From: Pascua guehoae
Taxonomy: Eukaryota; Basidiomycota; Tremellomycetes; Trichosporonales; Trichosporonaceae
Direction: 5' to 3'
NCBI GenBank assembly: GCA_001600415.1
Contig: BCJX01000005.1
Span: 1,916,008 to 1,980,007 of the forward strand
Length of the DNA stretch: 64,000 bases
The position numbers and the translations under genes are program-made. The notes under the pieces are model-generated. The model was not told the DNA's origin, did no database searches, and worked only from the letters and a program-made list of their open reading frames with translations. Shown piece by piece: positions 56,651 to 64,000 of this stretch; the stretch's first letter is position 1; every line of letters begins with the position of its first letter.

Positions 56651-58759
56651 TTACAGCTTCTCGTCCTCTGGGATATAGCGCATGCTGTGGTTCTTGTCAG
56701 TTTCCTGGCCCAGAACTGTCCCACCAAGAATCAATGCTCCACAACCTTGACAAATACTCACAGCTGGCGCACACCAAGATCTCCGAGCACCTCCTCTGCG
56801 CCGCCGAGCACGGCGTCAAACTTGCGCGTGCGCTGGAAATGCTCGATATACTTTCCCATGCCCGACTGGGTGAGCCCGCGACCGCCAAAGATCTGCACGG
56901 CCTCGTCTGTGATTTCGCCGAGAAAGTGTGTCGACTGCATTTTGAGAAACGAGATGGGTCCCGCGAGGGCCTTTGCCTGCTCGGCGTAGGTCATGTTGCA
57001 CATTTGGAACGTGACGTTTTCGAGCCATGCCTGGAGCGCCTCTGCCTTTGAGATCATGAATGCGAGCTTTTGGCGAATGACGGGCTGGGCAAGCAGGGGT
57101 TTGCCAAAGACGTACCGCTGCGCGCTCCACTGGATGCACTCGCGGATAATGTCGCGGGCATTCTGCGCGGCCGCGCAGCACATGTACCACCGCTCGTGGT
57201 TGAAGTTTGAAAAGATAATGTACAGCCCGCGGCCCTCGGGCCCGATCATGTGGTCGGCGGGAATGTGCACATTGTCAAATGTCACATACGACGTGCCGGC
57301 CGACGACGAGTAGGACGTCTTGATAAGCTTTGTCGATAGCCCCTCGGTGCGCGGGACGAGGAAACACGATACTTCCCCGTCCTTTCCCTCACCCCCGTAG
57401 GTCCTGGCCGCGACGAGAAAGTAGTCGGCCCAGTGGCCCGCAGTGATCCACTTCTTTGTGCCCTTGATCACCCACGATTTGCCGTCGGCGCTCCGCGTCG
57501 CACGCGTCTTCATCCCCTTGACGTCGGACCCGGCAAACGCCTCGGTGATCGCGAGGCACATGACGCGCTTGCCCCTGAGCACCTCGTCCATGACCCGCGA
57601 GCGCAGCGGTTCTTTGCCAAAGTTCATCCTGTGCAGGTTAGTGTCTGGCTCGGATGCGCATGTTCCACCGGGATAAATGCCATGTTCACGTACACTGGGG
57701 GCAGGCCGAGGAAGACGCCGGATACCAGACCCGAGGCGTACCCGCGCGCTGCGACGCGGGCTAGCTCCTGCGTGACGATGAGCTCGCTGGGGGTTAGCTT
57801 TAGTATTGCTAGTATGTCGGCAGTGCTGCCGCGATGAGAGCCGTGGTATGGAGCGAACAGAGTATGGAACCACAGGACGGCTCTTCGGCCACCACACACC
57901 ACACCCTCGATGGGGCGTGGCGACACCGCTTCGGTACAAGCCCGGTGTACCTGACTCGCAACCGACTCCACCACTAAACCGAACCCCGCACTCACTGGAA
58001 CGCATCATACTCGTCGCCCATGACACCGCCCATCAACTCGACGCCATGCAAGTGTTTGCCCGGTCCCACACGCATGTGGTTGACCTTGCGCTCGGCCATC
58101 TGGCGCTGCACCTCCTTTGACGCCTCTTTGCCCGACGCCTCACACGCCTGCGCGTCCGGGAACACGACCTCGTCGACAAACGAGCGCATCGCGCCCTGGA
58201 GCTTCCGGTGCGAGTCGCGGTAGTATGGCGAGCGGTAGTTGAACACGGGCGTGAGCCACGTCGCCTCGGCGTAGGGCACGCGCGACAGCTGCCCCGGCTT
58301 GGGGGTGCGGATCCGCGGTTCTTCGCCGCTAATCCGCCCGATGCGGAGGCGCGCGTATTGCGGGCGCTGTAGGACTTCGGAGCGGTGCAGGCCGTAGAAG
58401 ACGGTCGTCGCGTCCTTGCCCGCTGCGTGTTAGAGCCCTGCGTGCGTGCTTCAGGCGAGGCGCCCGGCAGAGGGGGAGGTTATAGTCCCCCCAACGCCGC
58501 CGCCGGGCCGAACCCGTGGCCAGGCGCTCAGACTCACCTACATCCTCGTCCTCGAGCACGGCCGCGCCGCCGGGGTGCAGCCGCGCAAACTTGGACAGGT
58601 CGTATACGATCGTGTCCACAATGATCCACAGGTCCCCCTCCCTGTTGTGCTGGGCGTGTAAGTGGCCAGGGAGACTGACAGCGGCCCAGTCCCAACACCC
58701 GCCAGACTCACCTGTGCGACTTCCTCCCGCGAGAGCGACTTGAGCGGTGCAGCAGACAT
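56651..58759 (-). CDS. Acyl-CoA dehydrogenase with N-terminal cytochrome b5-like domain
   Basis: FAD enzyme oxidising acyl-CoA or a related acyl thioester, here fused to a haem-binding b5 domain that could carry the electrons. Exons 58712-58759, 58538-58649, 57996-58422, 57694-57786, 56762-57628, 56651-56684 give 526 residues. The b5 part (residues about 5-70) has YDLSKFARLHPGGAAVLED with the HPGG haem motif and a second His in YGLHRSE. The dehydrogenase part has AITEAFAGSDVKGM, GTKKWITAGHWADYF, CFLVPRTEG, RWYMCCAAAQNARD, QIFGGRGLTQSGMG and DAVLGGAEEVLGDLGVRQ with the catalytic-type Glu. The last exon is only 11 codons (MRYIPEDEKL). No PTS1 or mitochondrial presequence, so location is unclear. 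Confidence 0.9.
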
Positions 58760-60033
58760 GTTTGAGTAGACAATCGGGGGGTCGTGCCGCCACACCAGTA
58801 CGAGCTAGCATTAATAACACTCGGGGACGCACCGACCAACCAGCCGGCTAACATTTCACAGCCGCGCGCTGCTTGTGTCTGCGCGCATGACATGAGCATT
58901 CCTACGTCTACGTGCTGCCTGACGGAGATTGTAACGCCGAAATCCACCTAGGAATCAGCCCCCACTTTACCGTGTGCACAAGAAGACGGCGGCCGGGAGT
59001 CTGGGGGCATGTGACCGCCTCGTTTGGTTCGGGCCCCACCCCCACAATGTAATGTCGGCGAACTCCGACACGATGCCGCCGGAATGCAATGTGGAATGTC
59101 CGTGCTTCGCCCGCCTGGACGCCTGGGGCTCACGGCCAGTGTCGTGGTCGTGATGACTGGATGTGCAGTGGTCAGCACCTGTTGGCGACAGATATGGTCT
59201 GTGTTGTGTACGGAGCACTCCAGATGGCCAAGTTACCAAGGCAGAGGTGTCGTCTTCCTGAAGTCTGGCGTTTCACGGGCTGAAGTGTCGGCTTTCCAGA
59301 AGTCTGGCCTTATCCCCCCCCCCCCCCCCCCCCCCCCCAAAGACGCGCTCCCGTCCGCGTGCCCCGCCTCGGCCCTCACCCCTCGGTCTCCCACCGTGGA
59401 TCATAGCGCGGCGGCACCTCCCCCCCCCCCACCCCACGCGGCATCATGCGCCAGTTGTCACTAGGTTTTTAGACTCGGTAGTTGCTCGATTGCACTTCGA
59501 TTGCACTCCGGCGGCTCTTGGCAGGCTCCAACGCACTATAGCTGACAGGCGATTGCGTGGAGTTTGGCAGGCCATACTCGAGTGCCAAGCATGATCTTGA
59601 TCATATAAGCTGTTCTCGTTGCGGACCCGACTCTCTTCGCCTCTTTCTGTCTCTCTCTCTCTCCCACTTTCACTCCATCACTCTTGGTCTGTTGGCGTTA
59701 CGACTGACCGTATGTCGCTGCTCTGGCCTCGTTGTTCCATCTCTTCCAGGTCATCGTCTACTGTCCAGGAGAGATTATGTCACGGCCGTAGCGGGGGAGC
59801 TTGTCTGCTTGGGTCGCACGTAGAAGCTGGCGACGCCGGCGAAATCGTTGAATGAACCCGAGCCTCTACGCCTCTGATCGAGGCCACATTATTGACATGC
59901 CTTTTAACTACTGCTGGCTCGAGGTGTTGTCCACCGAGCTCCCATTTTACACACTACCAACCCAACCCAACCTCATGCCGGGTTATGGAGACGACCGCCC
60001 CCTTCCCACATATACCCCAAGTGTCCTTCCCCC
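58760..60033. other. Intergenic region with a poly-C run
   Basis: No gene was recognised. A C-run of about two dozen bases lies at 59317-59338 and a second shorter one near 59421. A TCTCTC stretch lies at 59649-59663. Confidence 0.45.
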
Positions 60034-60888
60034 CTAAGCCATGGTGACCTGGTTGAACTCGCCGTCCGACGGCACCTCGACCGTGTATGTCGTCATCTTT
60101 GCGAGCTTGACGTCAACCTCGCCGACAGAGTTGAACTCGAGGACGTGTCCGCCAATCGAGCGGTCCGTGGTGATAAAGTGGAGGTGGTCGCCAGCAGCGT
60201 TGATGTTGGCCGCATACTGCGGCCCGCGGAAGCCGACCATGGTGCCCTCGAGGTTTTCATACTCCCACTCGGTCTGGCGAGCGGTGACATTCGCGAGCGA
60301 CTCGAGGGGGAACTCTTGTCCTCCGGGGGCGCGGATACGGAGCGTAAACGTCCCGTCGAGGCGGTACGAGACAAAGTGGTTTGTGACGCTCGTGTTGCCA
60401 AACCACCCGGGAAGCTGGGCGGTAAAGTCTGAAAAGTTTGCAATCGTCGCGCGCGTCTGCTCCTGGGCCTGGAAGCGCGTCACGGCCGCAAAGGGCGTCT
60501 GGACCGTCTCGGGGTCGACGGCCACGACCGACTTGTTGGCAAAGGCGTGGTAGACGACGCCGTCGACTACAATCATCTCGCCCACCAGGTTGCCAAACGT
60601 GCCCAGACCCAGGTCGCCGTGCGCGAGCACATTCTTGATCAGCGTGCCGCCCGCGGCGACGCCCTCGGTCAGCGCCGCAATCACAGAGTACTGGTGCAGC
60701 TCGTTGACGGGCGTCGTGCACGCGTCGTCGGCGTGATCTTCGTGGTCGCCCTTGCCGCCCCGACCGCCGCCCCCGTGTCCACCGGTCTTGCCGCCGTCGT
60801 GGTCGTCGTTGCCGCGGCGCACCGGGCTGGCCGAGACCGCATACTGGCCGAGGACGGTGGCGATAGAGAGAAGCGCGAGGAACTTCAT
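60034..60888 (-). CDS. Alpha-acetolactate decarboxylase, secreted form
   Basis: Converts 2-acetolactate to acetoin and CO2. Single exon, 284 residues from the ATG at 60888; an upstream in-frame ATG (60930) is less likely because the signal peptide starts at MKFLALLSIATVLGQYAVSA. After the signal comes a His/Gly/Asp-rich linker (about residues 25-55), then the enzyme: ELHQYSVIAALTEGV, GDLGLGTFGNLVGEMIVVDG, TPFAAVTRF, and the metal site HLHFITTDRSIGGHVLEF with three His, plus a C-terminal block. These match bacterial acetolactate decarboxylases, which bind zinc. A secreted fungal form suggests acetoin is made outside the cell or in a secretory compartment. Strong GC3 bias fits a well-expressed gene. 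Confidence 0.9.
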   Translation of the reverse strand: MKFLALLSIATVLGQYAVSASPVRRGNDDHDGGKTGGHGGGGRGGKGDHEDHADDACTTPVNELHQYSVIAALTEGVAAGGTLIKNVLAHGDLGLGTFGNLVGEMIVVDGVVYHAFANKSVVAVDPETVQTPFAAVTRFQAQEQTRATIANFSDFTAQLPGWFGNTSVTNHFVSYRLDGTFTLRIRAPGGQEFPLESLANVTARQTEWEYENLEGTMVGFRGPQYAANINAAGDHLHFITTDRSIGGHVLEFNSVGEVDVKLAKMTTYTVEVPSDGEFNQVTMA

Positions 60889-61855
60889 GTTCGAGTGGGG
60901 ATGCAAATGTTCGCAAAAGAGATGTCCCAAGGCCCCGATCCGTCTTTATACTTGTCCTCTGGCAGCAAAGTCCGCTTAAATCCATCCTCTTGGCCGCAAA
61001 CGTCATCCGCAGCAGCTGACGAATGGTGATGAAATTTCGGTCTGGCCAGGTCACGAGGATGCTTTCTACACCTCGGCCGAACAACGCCCCCGAATCTTCT
61101 GTGGTGGTCGGCTGATCGTTCCAGCTGCATGCTACAATTGGAGGCGGTTCTGTGGCTTTGACGTTGTTCTTCCATCGCATCGCATCTTCTTTGCCCCCTT
61201 TTGAGCGGGCCTTTGATCCTTGCACAACTCATCCAGACGAATCAGCTCTGGTGCCAGTGTAGAATCGGCTCCGGATGCAGGCAACCCATCTCGGCCCCGC
61301 TTGCATGCGGACGATTCCCCAGCCTGCTCCCTGCTCGAGGTGCAGGAACAAGGCAAAAAAAAAGGTGCGATGGGAATCTGGGACGGCGGTAAGCCACCGA
61401 CGCCATTTTGGGACATCCGTTATCTGATAGCCCCTTGGGACCATTCGCCGCGCCACAAGTTTCCCGACGCCCACTCATGTCGATTGACGCCGAGATGAAC
61501 AGACCGTGCCAGGGCCAACAGCATTCATCTTCTGTGCCTTTTCCCTGTCCACTCTCTCGGACCCTTGGACAGTCACCTCAAAACCGGCACGGGCACGGGC
61601 ACGCAAACAAGTCTAACGTCCGAACACGGACCGCGGATGGGGGTTCGGGGGGTTCGGATGCCGGCGACGCCACAGCCAAACAGAGGACACAGTGGCTCGC
61701 ATGGGCTACAGTACACGTCTACAATGGTTGATTCTAGCTTCTATGGTATCCTAAGCGGCTCGGGACGCAATGTCGTCGTCGTGGGGTGCCTTGATTCTCC
61801 GTCGGCTCGTCCAGATGGGCCGTACCGCAGCTTAGTGGTGTTGCGAGACCTTTGG
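60889..61855. other. Intergenic region, nothing recognised
   Basis: Holds the acetolactate decarboxylase promoter on its left. ORFs on both strands have no support. Confidence 0.4.
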
Positions 61856-62829
61856 TCACGACAGTGTTGGGCAAGAGTCGAAGAGCTGGGACGGTCAGGA
61901 GCAAGTTTTCGAACGTGACTCACCGATTGGTTGAACCTGTCGGGGCTGGGGTGCATATCAAAGCGCTCGTGGAGGTGCGAGAGCGCAATCGCGGACATGG
62001 CCTGCAGGAGCGAGCACGAGGCCGAACGAGAGGATGAGGGACCATATGATTTGGAAAAGAAGACATTGATCTTGGCCGCTGGTCCTTGTGCAAGTGGGTG
62101 ATAAATGCCGCTGAGGGCCTCGGGGACGGAGACGATGATGAAACGATTGCCATTGGTGACGATACCGAATGGGCATCCAGTCGTCATGCAATAGGCGGTG
62201 ACCTCGAGGACGAGGGTGAACATGGTGACCTGGGGCTTGGAAAGGTCAAAGTCTTTGGGAATGCCGTTGACCAACTCGCTGATCTTGATGACGCCTTGTT
62301 CTAGGCGAGATTGGACTTTGGTCGACCACTTGTCTAGCTCGTCGAAGACGTCATCCGGGGCGACGTAGTATCGCTTCATTTCCAGGAACGAAAGAAGCTT
62401 CTCATACGCGACGTTGTCGTTGCGGTCGACATTGCGAGCGGTGAGGTTGCGGTCGGTATACGCGTGCTTGGTGTTGTTGTTGTATTTGAAACCATACTCG
62501 GGGGTAAGCGAGGGGGTATCCCAAGACCTCGGGAGGCGGAATGCCTGTGCCTTCATGAGCGAGTTGAAGAAGACGGCAAAACTTCCATCGATCCACGTCC
62601 CCAACGACGCCTCGGCTTGCAATCGAGAGGGCTGCCGTTCACTGTCGAGAAGTGTTGATAGGTCCCAGAGTGCAGCAGGTGCGCCAACGGGGTCGGCGTC
62701 GACGTTGCTGGAGAGATTGTTCAAGCTGTCGGAAACATCCTTCTCCTCGAGACGCCCAAGGCTGATAGTCCGTCCCTCCATGACATGCTTGACGACCGGC
62801 TTGATGCTCTTGTACGTTGTGGTATGCAC
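61856..62829 (-). CDS. Protein of unknown function, possible PD-(D/E)XK nuclease-like fold
   Basis: Main exon 61924-62829, with a likely short last exon 61856-61885 (donor GTGAGT, branch CTGAC, acceptor CCCAG) giving about 311 residues; if unspliced the frame runs on to 61741. No family was firmly recognised. Residues suggest a nuclease-like core: an acidic strand region, FLEMKRYYVAP (an E-x-K on a strand), then a helix and GCPFGIVTNGNRFIIVSV, a pattern common in PD-(D/E)XK proteins and in type I restriction subunits. The start is uncertain: ATG 62829 is used, but a 5' exon beginning further upstream is possible. Alternative: an N-terminal part of a fungal kinase-associated (FunK1) region. 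Confidence 0.5.
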
Positions 62830-63679
62830 TTCCTTTGGCCACTTTACTTTCCTTTGCCGAAATCGACCAAGAATCGAGGACCACTATGTGGTTAGCTCAA
62901 CAAGGACAAGAGCTTACCAAGACAACCATTGTGGATCATTGGAAAGGAGGGAGAGGTCGGAAAGGAGAGGGTTTATATGACGAGCAGCCCTCAGTCCAGC
63001 ACGATACACGGCCTGGGATGTGTTTTCATCTACACGCAGAACGCGGCTGGTGGTCCTGGTGCTGATGTCTCCGTGAATGCGCGCGATGTTCCCTTGAACA
63101 GCAATGTGAAACGTGCTGTGCTTGATGTCAAGCGCTTAGCTCACCTCACACCGCTTGTTGTGGCTCGCTTGCAATACTGTCGAGCTGCACGGATGAGTAT
63201 GGTCGTGCAGAACTGTCCTGTGGAGCACAGCCCACAACACAGCAGTGGGGTAATGGCAGTGCAGTCATATGTTACACATGCAGTCCAGTACAGCCGTATT
63301 ACAACACAGTGTGCCGATGGGGACGACAATGCAGTGCAAGCAGTGCGGCTTCGGGAGTAGAAGGCAGTGTTGATGTTGCGAGTTTCACGTTGCAGTGCAG
63401 CGTAGGGTGCCTGTAGGTCTGGCCACTGCTACTTTAAACGCTAAACTCAGCCTCGCCATGCCGTCACTATCACTAGGGGGGGGTTGAGCCCGCCATCCTT
63501 GCATCCTCCACCTTTCACTTGTACTGCATCCCACAACACTCCCAGCGTTCGCGTCCCATCTCTGCGCCTTCGTATACCGAGCACTGGGACGATACTACAT
63601 ATATAACCAGAGCATCGGCAAAGCTCCCACTGGCCCCCACCCGCACATTGCAGAACTCGATCCATCACGCTCAAGCCAA
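62830..63679. promoter_or_regulatory. Divergent promoter region with CAGTGCAG words
   Basis: The flanking genes point away from each other. CAGTGCAG or close forms recur between about 63240 and 63410. A TATATA word near 63598-63604 lies about 75 bases before the right-hand ATG and is a core-promoter candidate. Confidence 0.45.
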
Positions 63680-64000
63680 ATGTTCCGACTCCCACCACCA
63701 CGCCCTGTCGATGTCCAACTCGACACATCCTTTCCCCGCACGTACTGGGTAGAGGGGTCGTTTGGCCCACCCCCATATGGCGATCACCCAGATGACTCCC
63801 GGGTCACATGGGCGGGTCGCGAAGCAAGCCGAGCTTTAGCTGCTGCTCTTGTCCCCCGTGGCAGCTGGAAGGACATTGATCCCACGTGTTTCAAGCTTGC
63901 CGTCTACGACAAGGCGAATGAGTTGTACGTCTTGGGAAAGCTTCAACCGCTCACCACCTTTACAGACAAAATGCTTGGCGTGATGGGCAGACTGGCACGG
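63680..64000 (+). CDS. Protein of unknown function (3' partial)
   Basis: An open frame from ATG 63680 to the window end (107 codons, no stop). It begins MFRLPPPRPVDVQLDT and continues with WVEGSFGPPPYGDHPDDSR, RGSWKDIDPTCFKLAVYDKA and LGKLQPLTTFTDKMLGVM. GC3 bias and the upstream TATA box support a real gene. No family could be recognised from this part. Confidence 0.6.
   Translation, partial: MFRLPPPRPVDVQLDTSFPRTYWVEGSFGPPPYGDHPDDSRVTWAGREASRALAAALVPRGSWKDIDPTCFKLAVYDKANELYVLGKLQPLTTFTDKMLGVMGRLAR

Noticed and set aside
1..64000. CRISPR arrays or bacterial operon signals
   Set aside because: None seen; the window is eukaryotic with spliceosomal introns throughout.

Overview
The window is nuclear DNA of a basidiomycetous yeast. 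The signs are a high-GC coding bias, genes split by many short GTRNGT...YAG introns (often 40-130 nt, CTRAC branch sites), intron-bearing tRNA genes, F-box-like protein families, and a CYP55 nitric-oxide-reductase P450. A Trichosporonales member (Trichosporon, Cutaneotrichosporon or Apiotrichum type) fits best. That is inference from gene content, not a database match. One run of N (2394-2472) is an assembly gap inside an intron. Exon coordinates were worked out by hand from splice signals and reading-frame continuity.

Left part (1-15.6 kb): an aromatic-catabolism cluster. It holds a SCOT-family CoA-transferase (5' end cut off by the window edge), a thiolase with a likely mitochondrial presequence, maleylacetate reductase, and a divergently transcribed hydroxyquinol 1,2-dioxygenase. 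In order of reaction these would take hydroxyquinol to maleylacetate, 3-oxoadipate, 3-oxoadipyl-CoA, and finally succinyl-CoA plus acetyl-CoA. Between the thiolase and the reductase sit two inverted paralogous F-box-like genes, each broken by a single in-frame TGA.

Middle (15.6-39.4 kb): a small basic protein gene whose stop codon overlaps the start of a multi-spanning membrane protein gene; intron-containing tRNAs (Asp, Met, Arg, initiator-like Met) in long gene-poor DNA that also holds a nicotinate phosphoribosyltransferase relic; P450nor (CYP55); an 11-exon sugar transporter; a disordered Gly/Ser/Gln-rich protein with a 9-nt microexon; a basic coiled-coil protein with a Gly-Asp tail; and a second MFS transporter.

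Right part (39.4-64 kb): two small related proteins, one secreted and Cys-rich and the other apparently cytosolic; tRNA-Val and tRNA-Phe; a DUF2264 protein; an F-box protein; homoserine kinase (THR1); snRNP protein SmE; an HRI1-family protein; a cytochrome b5-acyl-CoA dehydrogenase fusion; a secreted acetolactate decarboxylase; an unrecognised protein with a possible PD-(D/E)XK signature; and the 5' part of another unrecognised gene that runs off the window.
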